Assembly: GCA_947502495.1 (NCBI GenBank)
Contig: CANNAC010000002.1
Coordinates: 62,001-126,000, forward strand
Source: an uncultured Flavobacteriaceae bacterium
GTDB taxonomy: Bacteria; Bacteroidota; Bacteroidia; Flavobacteriales; Flavobacteriaceae
Reading direction: 5' to 3'
DNA: 64,000 nt
Shown: piece after piece, positions 42,367-50,483 of the stretch
How positions within the stretch are numbered: the first letter of the stretch is position 1
Layout: each line of letters begins with the position of its first letter
Made by a program: the position numbers and the translations under genes
Notes under the pieces: model-generated
The model's input: only the letters and a program-made list of their open reading frames with translations
Database searches by the model: none
Told to the model about the DNA's origin: nothing

Positions 42367-43143
42367 TTAATTAAATTTTAGAATAAACATATCTACCACT
42401 TCAATAACAATTAGAATAATAATTATCCACTCTAATCTGCTACTTTCTTTGTGATCCATAATATCTTTAAAGAGTTCTAAATTCTCTTTAATAATTTCAA
42501 TTCGGTCATGAATTAATCGGTATCTATCTTTTAAATCGAAAGAAATTTTAAGCTCTTGATTTAGCTTATTTAGCTGCTCGTTTTCCCAAGTACTATCTGG
42601 CGAATCAAAAATATACAGGTTCTCTGAAATCTTATTTTTGATGTTCAATACTCTTCCTATAAAGCGTTTTAGCTTATTTCCTGAAATATCCAATTTCCCT
42701 TTATTTTCGAGATACTTGGTATGTTCATGGGTTTCAATAAGTAATTCTTCGGTAATATCGGCATAACGATCTAGTGCCACAGACTGCGAAGTATTTAACA
42801 TTACTAAACGAATCATTTCATCATTTAGTTCTGGTAAAATAACGTTATTATATTCTACTTTTAGGGAATTTTCTCGGACTTCAATTTGAATATCTTCGGA
42901 AAGTTTTTCAGAAATATAGGTATTACAAAATGGTTTTATTTCTTCTAATACTGATGCTATTTCTGAAGTATTCATATTAAAAAAACTAACCATTCCGTAG
43001 TGAAAAATATAGATGAATTTATTTTCTGAGCTTTTATAATACAGCTCGTCACTATCTTGAAACAGCAACTGCCATTGCAATTGCTGTTTACTAGCTTTTA
43101 TTTGGATAGTGTTTGCTACTTGATAAGCAACAACTTTGTACAT
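42367..43143 (-). CDS. RMD1/YagE family (DUF155) protein
   Basis: 258 residues. The middle contains FIYIFHYGMVSFFNM and LNTSQSVALDRYADITEELL, and the end is a coiled-coil-like region followed by a single membrane segment (LEWIIIILIVIEVVDMFIL). This is the arrangement of DUF155 (RMD1/Sif2/RMND1) proteins, which in mitochondria support translation. The bacterial role is unknown. It overlaps the VOC gene by 1 bp (TAATG). Confidence 0.85.
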   Translation of the reverse strand: MYKVVAYQVANTIQIKASKQQLQWQLLFQDSDELYYKSSENKFIYIFHYGMVSFFNMNTSEIASVLEEIKPFCNTYISEKLSEDIQIEVRENSLKVEYNNVILPELNDEMIRLVMLNTSQSVALDRYADITEELLIETHEHTKYLENKGKLDISGNKLKRFIGRVLNIKNKISENLYIFDSPDSTWENEQLNKLNQELKISFDLKDRYRLIHDRIEIIKENLELFKDIMDHKESSRLEWIIIILIVIEVVDMFILKFN

Positions 43144-43556
43144 TATGAGATAAACATTTGTTTTTGGTCTTTAAAACTTTTAAATTCTAACATATAATCA
43201 TTTGGGTCTTTTACAAAAAAGGATACATGCTCTCCTGGTTTGTTTTCTAAAAAAGTAGTTTGTGTGGCTACTTCTAAATTTTGTTCTTTTAGTTTTTCGT
43301 AAATTTTTTTCCAGTTATCTGCATCTACAATAACTCCAAAGTGAAAGGATGGTAAAATTTTACCTTCGAACACATAATTAGGACTATTGAAATGAAACTT
43401 CTCGGCTTTAATAAACGTTAACTGATGATTAAACAAATTAATATCTACCCAATTTTTAGTCATTCTTCCTAAGGAAGCACCAATACTTTTCGTGTAAAAA
43501 TCTTTCGTTTTTGTTACACTTAAACATGGTAATGACATGTGAAATGACGTTTCCAT
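43143..43556 (-). CDS. VOC family (glyoxalase/bleomycin-resistance fold) protein
   Basis: 137 residues, one VOC domain. It starts SFHMSLPCLSVTKTKDFYTKSIGASL and includes PSFHFGVIVDADNWKKIYEKL and EHVSFFVKDPNDYMLEFKSF, with His and Glu in the usual metal positions. The family covers dioxygenases, isomerases and binding proteins; the substrate is unknown. It shares one base with the DUF155 gene downstream. Confidence 0.85.
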   Translation of the reverse strand: METSFHMSLPCLSVTKTKDFYTKSIGASLGRMTKNWVDINLFNHQLTFIKAEKFHFNSPNYVFEGKILPSFHFGVIVDADNWKKIYEKLKEQNLEVATQTTFLENKPGEHVSFFVKDPNDYMLEFKSFKDQKQMFIS

Positions 43557-43624
43557 AAACAGGTTTTTAAAGTTATAACTTTGCTTATATTAAGTTACAA
43601 AATAAAACCATACGATTTCGATTT

Positions 43625-43948
43625 TTAATCTAAATCTTCGGCATCTTCATCTGATAATTCTGGATCTTGAACGGCTTCTGGATCGCTTTCATCAAAATCC
43701 TCATAATCATCTTCGTCATAATTTTCCATAGTAACTTCCAGTTTAGTACTGACTTTCACCAAATACTTGGTGTCTTCTGTAGTTACTTCAATTGCTTCAA
43801 TTAGTTCATTTTTAGCGTTTCTAAAAGACACTACTTGGTCATCATCATAACCATCAGGATATCTTTCTACTAATAAAGCTAAAATTTCTGGTGTTAGCTT
43901 TTTAAAATCTACAATTACTCTTTTTAGGTTGTCTCTTTTATTTGCCAT
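43625..43948 (-). CDS. Small conserved acidic protein
   Basis: 107 residues. The N-terminal part is a compact domain (LKRVIVDFKKLTPEILALLVERYPDG), and the last 30 residues are almost all Asp/Glu (YDEDDYEDFDES). No named family recognised. The sequence TTTCCGCGAAAGCG lies 16 bp upstream of its ATG. Confidence 0.7.
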   Translation of the reverse strand: MANKRDNLKRVIVDFKKLTPEILALLVERYPDGYDDDQVVSFRNAKNELIEAIEVTTEDTKYLVKVSTKLEVTMENYDEDDYEDFDESDPEAVQDPELSDEDAEDLD

Positions 43949-44019
43949 TTAAAATGTATTTTCATTTCCGCGAAAGCGAAAACCGAATCCTATAATTAAT
44001 GTTTGAAAGTTTAAATATA

Positions 44020-45555
44020 TTATTTATTGTTATTAATTCTAATAACATCGTAAAAATCTTTTCGTCTATCTTTTAAATTTTTTACTGCTCCAAAAGAATG
44101 CAATTCTTTTAAAAGACTCAAATCGACATCTGCTACTAGAATCATTTCTGTATTGGTAGTCGCTTCTGCTTTGATACCATTGCTTGGAAACGAAAAATCA
44201 CATGGCGTAAATACGGCAGATTGCGCATATTGAATATCCATATTATTTACATTCGGTAAATTACCAACGCTTCCAGAAATTGCTACATAGCATTCATTTT
44301 CTACAGCGCGAGCTTGTGCACATAAACGAACACGAGAATAGCCATTTTGTGTGTCTGTTAAAAAAGGAATAAATAGAATATCCATACCTTCATCTGCTAA
44401 CAAACGGGACAATTCTGGGAACTCAGAATCATAACAAATTAGAATACCAATCTTACCAGCATCTGTTTCATAGGTTTGCAATTTGTTTCCGCGTTGCATT
44501 CCCCAAACTTTAGCTTCGTCTGGTGTTACATGAATTTTTTCATAACGCTCTGCACTTCCATCTCTTCGGCATAAATAACCCACATTATACAACTTATCAC
44601 CTACTACTTCTGGCATACTACCCGTAATAATATTGATGTTATATGATATAGAAAGCTGTTGCATTTTCTTTACAATGACTTCGGTAAATTTTGCCAACTC
44701 TCTAATAGCATCTGGCTCGTGCATGTGGTTGAACTCTGCCATTAAAGGCGCATTAAAAAACTCTGGAAACACAGCAAAATCAGAACGATACGCAGCAACA
44801 CTATCTATAAAATATTCTACCTGCTCCATTAAATCATCTAAACCTTTATACGGACGCATTTGCCACTGTATCAAACCAAGTCTTACAATACTTTTTACAG
44901 AACTTGCCTTTTTGTTTGGTTTGGTATAATAGATATTATCCCATTCCATTAAAACGGCATATTCGTTAGATGCTGTATCGCCTTCTAAATATCCTTTTAA
45001 TACACGAACCGGGTGAAAGTCGTTAGAAATTTGAAAGTTTAAAACAGGATCATGAATTTCTTTACGCTTTACTTTTTCAATGTATTGCTTCGGAGTTAAA
45101 TCGGTATGCTTATGAAAGTTTGGCATTCTTCCTCCAAAAACAATTCCTTTTAAATTTAAGTTTTCACAAACCTCTTTTCTATAATCGTACAATCTTCTTC
45201 CTAAACGTAAACCTCTGTATTGTGGTTTTATAAACACATCAATACCATAAAGCACATCGCCATTTGGATCGTGATTTTTAAAAGATTTTCCACCGATAAT
45301 ATCCTCGTATGTATGTTCATCATCAATGGAATCATAATCTACGATGAGAGACAATGCACAACCTGCAATGTCTCCATCGATTTTTATAACCACCTGACCT
45401 TCTGGAAACATAGAAGTTAATTCTTCTATATGGTGTTTTTTCCAGTACGAATTAAGCACACCGCCATACGATTCTAAAGTAGCTTCTTTTAGCTCTTCAA
45501 AATCATTAACCGTTAGATACTTAAGCTCTATATTATCAATTTTATTTGTGTCCAT
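44020..45555 (-). CDS. GNAT acetyltransferase fused to a carbon-nitrogen hydrolase
   Basis: 511 residues. The N-terminal GNAT domain (about 10-210, with PQYRGLRLGRRLYDYRKE as the acetyl-CoA loop) precedes a nitrilase-superfamily domain (about 220-505). Catalytic elements are FPEFF (Glu), YEKIHVTPDE (Lys) and ILICYDSEFPELSRLL (Cys). The family includes N-carbamoylputrescine amidases. As last gene of the polyamine operon (1-bp overlap, TAATG) it may process or acetylate a polyamine; the substrate is not established. Confidence 0.85.
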   Translation of the reverse strand: MDTNKIDNIELKYLTVNDFEELKEATLESYGGVLNSYWKKHHIEELTSMFPEGQVVIKIDGDIAGCALSLIVDYDSIDDEHTYEDIIGGKSFKNHDPNGDVLYGIDVFIKPQYRGLRLGRRLYDYRKEVCENLNLKGIVFGGRMPNFHKHTDLTPKQYIEKVKRKEIHDPVLNFQISNDFHPVRVLKGYLEGDTASNEYAVLMEWDNIYYTKPNKKASSVKSIVRLGLIQWQMRPYKGLDDLMEQVEYFIDSVAAYRSDFAVFPEFFNAPLMAEFNHMHEPDAIRELAKFTEVIVKKMQQLSISYNINIITGSMPEVVGDKLYNVGYLCRRDGSAERYEKIHVTPDEAKVWGMQRGNKLQTYETDAGKIGILICYDSEFPELSRLLADEGMDILFIPFLTDTQNGYSRVRLCAQARAVENECYVAISGSVGNLPNVNNMDIQYAQSAVFTPCDFSFPSNGIKAEATTNTEMILVADVDLSLLKELHSFGAVKNLKDRRKDFYDVIRINNNK

Positions 45556-46535
45556 TACTGATCTAAAAGATAAGCAAAAATTAAAGGTGCAACAATAGTT
45601 GCATCACTTTCAATAATAAATTTTGGTGTGTCTATGTCTAGTTTACCCCAAGTAATTTTCTCGTTTGGAACTGCTCCAGAATACGAACCATAACTTGTTG
45701 TAGAATCACTAATCTGACAGAAATAACTCCAAAATGGCGTTTCTGGTCTTTCCATATCTTGATATAACATTGGCACAACACAAATAGGAAAATCTCCAGC
45801 AATTCCTCCTCCAATTTGGAAGAAACCGATACCTTTTTGTGAATTATCTGTGTACCAATCTGCTAAAAACGTCATGTACTCAATACCAGATTTCATAGTA
45901 CTTGCTTTTAATTCTCCTTTAAGCACGTAGCTAGCAAAAATATTTCCCATCGTACTGTCTTCCCAACCTGGGCAAACTATTGGTAGGTTTTTTTCTGCAG
46001 CAGCATACATCCAAGAGTCTTTTAAATCAATCTCGTAATATTGCTCTAATACTCCTGATAGTAACATTTTATACATGTATTCATGTGGTAAGTAACGTTC
46101 GCCATTAGCTTCGGCATCTTTCCATATTTTTACAATATGTTGTTGTAAACGTCTAAACGCTTCTTCTTCAGGAATACAAGTATCTGTAACTCTATTTAGT
46201 CCTTTTTCTAATAAATCCCATTCGTCTTGCGGCGTTAGATCTCTATAATTAGGCACACGTTTATAATGCGAATGCGCTACTAAGTTCATGATATCTTCCT
46301 CTAAATTTGCTCCTGTACAAGAAATGATTTGCACTTTATCTTGACGAATCATTTCTGCAAAACTTTTTCCAAGTTCTGCGGTACTCATTGCACCTGCAAG
46401 AGATACTAACATTTTTGCACCACTGTCTAATTGTGCTTCATACCCTTTTGCTGCATCTACTAACGCAGCTGCATTAAAGTGTAAATAGTGTTTTTCTATA
46501 AACTGTGAAATTGGTCCTTTAGTACGCATCTTCAT
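45555..46535 (-). CDS. Deoxyhypusine-synthase-like protein, probable homospermidine synthase
   Basis: 326 residues. The NAD-linked DHS fold shows MLVSLAGAMSTAELGKSFAEMI, IISCTGANLEEDIMN, VCPGWEDSTMGNIFAS and the active-site segment NEKITWGKLDID, whose Lys corresponds to the catalytic Lys of eukaryotic DHS (SWGKI). Bacteria have no eIF5A, so such enzymes use a free diamine acceptor. Homospermidine, a major polyamine of flavobacteria, is the likely product. It overlaps agmatinase by 17 bp. Confidence 0.85.
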   Translation of the reverse strand: MKMRTKGPISQFIEKHYLHFNAAALVDAAKGYEAQLDSGAKMLVSLAGAMSTAELGKSFAEMIRQDKVQIISCTGANLEEDIMNLVAHSHYKRVPNYRDLTPQDEWDLLEKGLNRVTDTCIPEEEAFRRLQQHIVKIWKDAEANGERYLPHEYMYKMLLSGVLEQYYEIDLKDSWMYAAAEKNLPIVCPGWEDSTMGNIFASYVLKGELKASTMKSGIEYMTFLADWYTDNSQKGIGFFQIGGGIAGDFPICVVPMLYQDMERPETPFWSYFCQISDSTTSYGSYSGAVPNEKITWGKLDIDTPKFIIESDATIVAPLIFAYLLDQ

Positions 46536-47460
46536 CTTGAAATTTAGTATTGTTATTTTTATTTACTTTCTCATCGTCAAAAGAGTTGTCATACTCTTCT
46601 TCAGCTTCTTCATTTTGAAACTTATAGCTTAGCATTTTATAGTATAATTTTGCTGCAAGAAAATCGGAAGATTTATCTATTTTATTTGGGCAAAGTTCTA
46701 CGATATCAAAACCTACAACGTTTTTCTCTTCAAAAACTTGTTTTAAAAACTCCATTGTTTCATACCATAATAATCCACCAGGTTCTGGAGTTCCAGTGCT
46801 AGGCATGATAGAAGGATCAAAAACATCTAAATCGATAGTTATGAAAACATTTTCCGTCATTTGATCAATAGCAGCATCCATCCAAGTATCATCTACAGCC
46901 ATTTCATGAGCGAAATACGTTTTCTCTTCATCCATAACCGTTTTCTCCATCACGTCCATAGAACGAATACCCACTTGAATTAAATTGGTATTCTGACTAG
47001 CTTCGTACATTGCGCAAGCATGGTTACAAGTAGATCCTTCGTAGCTTTTACGTAAATCTGCATGTGCATCTAATTGCAAAACAGTTAAGCTTGGATACAT
47101 TTCATTAAAAGCGCGAACTGTACCTATAGAAACGGAATGCTCACCACCAAAGATAGTTACGAATTTGTTTCTTTTAATGTACTTTTTTGTTACTTGATGT
47201 ACCGCTTCTACCATTGCTTCTGGCGAACTGTTCTCTGTTACAGCGTCTACTAAATGTACCCCTTGATGGTATACTTCAGTTCCTGTTTCAATGTCATAAA
47301 GTTCCATGTTTGCAGAAGCGTCTAAAAATGCTTCTGGACCTTTATCTGCTCCTTTTTGCCAAGTACTTGTACCATCATAAGGTACAGGTATTAGTACAAT
47401 TTTCGCTTTGTCTAATTTTGCTAAATCTTCTGGAATACCAGCATATGTTTTAGTTTGCAT
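46519..47460 (-). CDS. speB: Agmatinase / ureohydrolase
   Basis: 313 residues. Binuclear Mn2+ motifs are intact: GGEHSVSIG, LQLDAHADLR and TIDLDVFDPSIMPSTGTPEPGG. It hydrolyses agmatine to putrescine and urea. An acidic tail (QNEEAEEEYDNSFDDE) extends beyond the family's usual end and overlaps the next gene by 17 bp. It overlaps the arginine decarboxylase gene by 11 bp on the other side. Confidence 0.92.
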   Translation of the reverse strand: MQTKTYAGIPEDLAKLDKAKIVLIPVPYDGTSTWQKGADKGPEAFLDASANMELYDIETGTEVYHQGVHLVDAVTENSSPEAMVEAVHQVTKKYIKRNKFVTIFGGEHSVSIGTVRAFNEMYPSLTVLQLDAHADLRKSYEGSTCNHACAMYEASQNTNLIQVGIRSMDVMEKTVMDEEKTYFAHEMAVDDTWMDAAIDQMTENVFITIDLDVFDPSIMPSTGTPEPGGLLWYETMEFLKQVFEEKNVVGFDIVELCPNKIDKSSDFLAAKLYYKMLSYKFQNEEAEEEYDNSFDDEKVNKNNNTKFQDEDAY

Positions 47461-48847
47461 AACCTAAAATTTTAAGTAAGTCTTCACTTTTTTGTTGTTC
47501 ACTAAAGAGTTTAGTAGAGATTTTTCCGTCGGCATCTCTATCTATTAATATATGTTTTGGTGACGGAATTAAACAGTGTTGTAAACCACCAAATCCTCCA
47601 ATAGTTTCTTGGTAAGCTCCTGTATTAAAAAAGCCTATATATAATGGTTTATCTTTATTATATTTTGGTAAATAAATGGCGTTCATGTGTTGTTCGCTAT
47701 TGTAATAATCATCACTATCACAAGTTAATCCGCCAAGTAAAACACGCTCATATCCTTGATCCCAACGATTTATTGGCAACATGATAAAACGCTTATTAAT
47801 TGCCCAAGTATCTGGTAATGTTGTAATGAAAGACGAGTTTATCATGTTCCATTTCTCACGATCGTTTTGTTGTTTTTGGTATAGTATCTCATAGATAGCT
47901 CCACCACTTTCACCAACTGTAAAGCTTCCGAATTCTGTAAAAATATTTGGAACATCTACACCTTCTTCTTCGCAAGTTGTTTTAATTTGATTTACAATCT
48001 CGTCTACTAAATACGCATAGTCAAAATCGTAAGCAAGCGAATTTTTTATAGGAAAACCTCCACCAATATTTAAGCTATCTAATGTTGGACAAATCTTTTT
48101 AAGGCTGGTGTACACTTTTAAACATTTTTGCAATTCATTCCAATAATAGGCATTATCTCTAATTCCTGTATTAATGAAAAAGTGTAACATTTTAAGGTTT
48201 ACTTTTTTATTCTCTGCAATTTGATTTTTATAAAACGGTACAATGTTTTTATAACCGATTCCTAATCTCGATGTATAGAACTCAAACTTTGGTTCTTCTT
48301 CGGAAGCAATACGAATTCCAACATTAAATTTGCCATTTATTTCTTCGGAAAGTAAATCTATTTCCTCATAATTATCGATAATAGGAATTGCATTTCTATG
48401 TCCTTCATTAATAAGTCTAGCAATATTTGTTACATATTGTGCACGCTTAAAACCGTTACTAATTACAAAAGTATCATTCGTTATTTTCCCTTCTTTTTTA
48501 AGGTTTTCTACAATATCAATATCAAAAGCTGAAGAGGTTTCAATATGAATATCATTTTGTAAAGCCTCATGTAATACATGTTTAAAATGCGAACTCTTTG
48601 TACAATAGCAATAGTTGTAGTTTCCTTTATAATTATGTTTTTCAATAGCTTCTGCGAACCATTTTTTAGCACGCTGAATATTGTTAGATATTTGCGGTAA
48701 ATACGTGAATTTTAAAGGTGCTCCATATTGCTCAACTAGCTCCATAAGGTGGATATCATGGAAGCTTAATTTATTGTCCTCTAGTTTAAATTCTTCTTGA
48801 GGAAAATCGAAAGTTTGATTGATTAGATCAAAATACTTGGTATTCAT
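47450..48847 (-). CDS. speA: Biosynthetic arginine decarboxylase, fold-III PLP enzyme
   Basis: 465 residues, the short Bacteroidota form. It has the alanine-racemase-like barrel with YCYCTKSSHFKHVL (PLP lysine in the KSSH segment), NIGGGFPIKNS (phosphate loop) and LLGGLTCDSDDY (substrate site Cys-Asp). It converts arginine to agmatine, which SpeB turns into putrescine. First gene of a four-gene overlapping operon with speB, the DHS-like gene and the GNAT-hydrolase. Its upstream gap is 560 bp. Confidence 0.92.
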   Translation of the reverse strand: MNTKYFDLINQTFDFPQEEFKLEDNKLSFHDIHLMELVEQYGAPLKFTYLPQISNNIQRAKKWFAEAIEKHNYKGNYNYCYCTKSSHFKHVLHEALQNDIHIETSSAFDIDIVENLKKEGKITNDTFVISNGFKRAQYVTNIARLINEGHRNAIPIIDNYEEIDLLSEEINGKFNVGIRIASEEEPKFEFYTSRLGIGYKNIVPFYKNQIAENKKVNLKMLHFFINTGIRDNAYYWNELQKCLKVYTSLKKICPTLDSLNIGGGFPIKNSLAYDFDYAYLVDEIVNQIKTTCEEEGVDVPNIFTEFGSFTVGESGGAIYEILYQKQQNDREKWNMINSSFITTLPDTWAINKRFIMLPINRWDQGYERVLLGGLTCDSDDYYNSEQHMNAIYLPKYNKDKPLYIGFFNTGAYQETIGGFGGLQHCLIPSPKHILIDRDADGKISTKLFSEQQKSEDLLKILGYAN

Positions 48848-48946
48848 GTTTGTGTGTTTTGTCTTTAATTGTAAATTATAACATTCTAAAGTTTATTTAA
48901 AATATTATAGCTTTTATTTTAAAAAAAATAGTGAAATATACATCGG

Positions 48947-48971
48947 ATAACAGCGCATAAAACACTGTTAT
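48947..48971. promoter_or_regulatory. Inverted repeat upstream of speA
   Basis: ATAACAG (48947-48953) and CTGTTAT (48965-48971) pair perfectly around an 11-nt loop, about 100 bp upstream of the speA start. It could be a regulatory dyad for speA or for the plus-strand RNA candidate. No regulator known. Confidence 0.3.
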
Positions 48972-48989
48972 AAAAAAGGTTATAAATTA

Positions 48990-49203
48990 ATTCAAACTTG
49001 AATTTTCAGTTCTGTAGTAGGCACAAAGCCGTATTGATGCTGACTAGCACCGATGGTAGAATACTCGGAAGTTAGCTTTAAAATTCGGTCGCTTAATCTG
49101 TAAGCTGCTTTTGAATATGACTTCCTAATTTCCAAAAGCCCGAACATAGAAACAGTGTTCAATTTGTTCAGCTAAATGCAATACAAATGAAATACTTTTT
49201 TTT
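48990..49203 (+). ncRNA. Candidate structured small RNA with terminator
   Basis: This part of the 560-bp gap is richer in G+C than its flanks and folds. GAATTTT (49000-49006) pairs with AAAATTC (49080-49086), continuing as AAAGC (49025-49029) with GCTTT (49075-49079), GTATT (49031-49035) with AATAC (49060-49064), and a GCT/AGC tip. A second hairpin is GCTTTTG (49107-49113) with CAAAAGC (49133-49139). The 3' end is a 14-bp stem with one internal mismatch pair and eight T, correct only for the plus strand. The shape (long bulged hairpin, about 200 nt) recalls 6S-type RNA, but I cannot confirm this. A 51-codon open frame lies on the minus strand (48992-49147) and is an alternative reading. Confidence 0.4.
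49154..49203 (+). terminator. Plus-strand terminator of the RNA candidate
   Basis: AGTGTTCAATTTGT (49154-49167) pairs with ACAAATGAAATACT (49183-49196), with two mismatches inside, followed by TTTTTTTT. No plus-strand protein gene ends here, which supports an untranslated transcript. Confidence 0.6.
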
Positions 49204-49348
49204 GAATTGCAATCTTTTTTTTGAAAAATTTTTATTTTTTTTTGAAGCGGTTATAATCCCTTTATTTTGCTGAAGGAATAGCACACAAAAACACCAATCT
49301 ACGCCAACAATCGTTTTATTATTTTTTGGTTCTTATAGGTTTATAACA

Positions 49349-49383
49349 AAAAAAAAGCGCTTCTTAATAAGAAGCACTTTTTA
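49349..49383 (-). terminator. Terminator after the pseudouridine synthase gene
   Basis: AAAAAGCGCTTCTTA and TAAGAAGCACTTTTT pair with one mismatch. It lies 26 bp beyond the stop of the minus-strand gene, whose transcript ends in the complementary U-run. Confidence 0.88.
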
Positions 49384-49408
49384 GTAATATGATTTTAGAA
49401 GTTACCTA

Positions 49409-50284
49409 CTACAACATCTTTAAAGTATTCAATTCTTGTTCTGTTAAATGTTTCCAGTGACCACGAGGAAGATCTTTTTTGGTAAGATGCCCAATAGCAA
49501 CACAATCTACAGCTACAATCTCGTATTTTAAGCTATCAAAAATAGCACGAAGTACCGTGTTACCAGTATTCTTAATTTTAAGACCGATTTCTTTTTTAGA
49601 AGCTCCTTCGATATAACTAATTTCTTCGACAGTTATTAATTTTCCTTCTATTCTAAAACCTTCTCTAATCTTTTTAAGGTCTTCTATCTTCAGATTTTTA
49701 TCTAATTCTATTTGAAATAAACGAGGCACACCATTTTTAGAATTGGTGAATTTTTTAGCAACCAAATCATCATTGGTAAACAACAATAATCCTTTACTAT
49801 TTCTACCTAATCTACCTATTGGCTTAATTCTAGAATTGGTTGCATTAGCAACTAAATCCATAACCGTACGTCCTTTACCTTCACTAGTTGTAGTAGCAAA
49901 ACCTTTTGGTTTATTCAATAAAACGTATGCTTTTTTCTCTGGGTTTATTCTAGATCCATCAAAACGAACCTCATCTTCAAGCTTTACTTTGTACCCCATT
50001 TCTGTAACGATCTTTCCGTTTACAGAAACTAAACCTGTTGCGATATGCATATCTGCATCTCTACGAGAACAAATACCAGAATTTGCGATGTATTTATTTA
50101 AACGCATTTGATCTGGATCCGATGCTTTTTGTGGCTTCTGTGCTTTTTGTGGCTTTTGCGTTTTATTTCCTGCCGCTTTCTTTTTTACTGGAGCATTTCC
50201 TCTTTCATTGCTTTGGCTACGTGTATTACTATTCCCACGTCCGGAAAGCTTCCCTTTGCTTTTACTATCTCTTGGCTTACTCAT
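49409..50284 (-). CDS. RluB/RsuA-family pseudouridine synthase homologue lacking the catalytic Asp
   Basis: 291 residues. A basic low-complexity tail (1-57, with KPQKAQKPQK repeats) precedes an S4 RNA-binding domain (MRLNKYIANSGICSRRDAD) and the synthase domain (YVLLNKPKGFATT). In RsuA-family enzymes the catalytic motif is GRLDxxTxGLL. Here it reads GRLGRNSKGLLLFTND, with Gly in place of Asp, confirmed in the DNA (GGT-AGA-TTA-GGT). The remainder (GHLTKKDLPRGHWKHLT) is normal. It may bind rRNA without modifying it, or use another residue. Confidence 0.85.
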   Translation of the reverse strand: MSKPRDSKSKGKLSGRGNSNTRSQSNERGNAPVKKKAAGNKTQKPQKAQKPQKASDPDQMRLNKYIANSGICSRRDADMHIATGLVSVNGKIVTEMGYKVKLEDEVRFDGSRINPEKKAYVLLNKPKGFATTTSEGKGRTVMDLVANATNSRIKPIGRLGRNSKGLLLFTNDDLVAKKFTNSKNGVPRLFQIELDKNLKIEDLKKIREGFRIEGKLITVEEISYIEGASKKEIGLKIKNTGNTVLRAIFDSLKYEIVAVDCVAIGHLTKKDLPRGHWKHLTEQELNTLKML

Positions 50285-50382
50285 TGCTCTTTAATGTATT
50301 ATTTCTTTTAAAGCTGCAAAGATATAGTATATATTATGATTTACGATTGCGGATTTACGATTTTTGATGTTAGCGATTTCTT

Positions 50383-50478
50383 GCGTTAGCGATTGCAACG
50401 GCATCCTTTTTTGAGATACGAGAAAAAGATATAGTGAAAAGCGCGTTGCTACGCAGTTTACGCGTAGTAGCAAACGCC
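50383..50478. repeat. GCGTTA..TAACGC element, copy 4 (reverse orientation, empty site)
   Basis: 96 bp, GCGTTAGCGATTGCAACGGC at the left and GCAAACGCC at the right. It is the reverse complement of the type at 21627-21744, with almost identical interior. It lacks the 20-bp palindrome and shows the uninterrupted junction ACTATA-TCTTTTTCTC when read on the minus strand. It lies between the pseudouridine synthase and UbiA genes. Confidence 0.9.
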
Positions 50479-50483
50479 ATAAT

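Larger units (their letters stand above)
48848..49408. other. Gap between speA and the pseudouridine synthase gene
   Basis: The 561 bp hold the speA upstream region with the ATAACAG dyad, the RNA candidate with its terminator, an A/T-tract stretch around 49195-49260, and the minus-strand terminator at 49349-49383. Nothing else recognisable was found. Confidence 0.6.

Noticed and set aside
48992-49147. 51-residue protein on the minus strand upstream of speA
   Set aside because: Codon use differs from neighbours, no family is recognised, and the region folds with a plus-strand terminator. Kept only as an alternative in the RNA entry.
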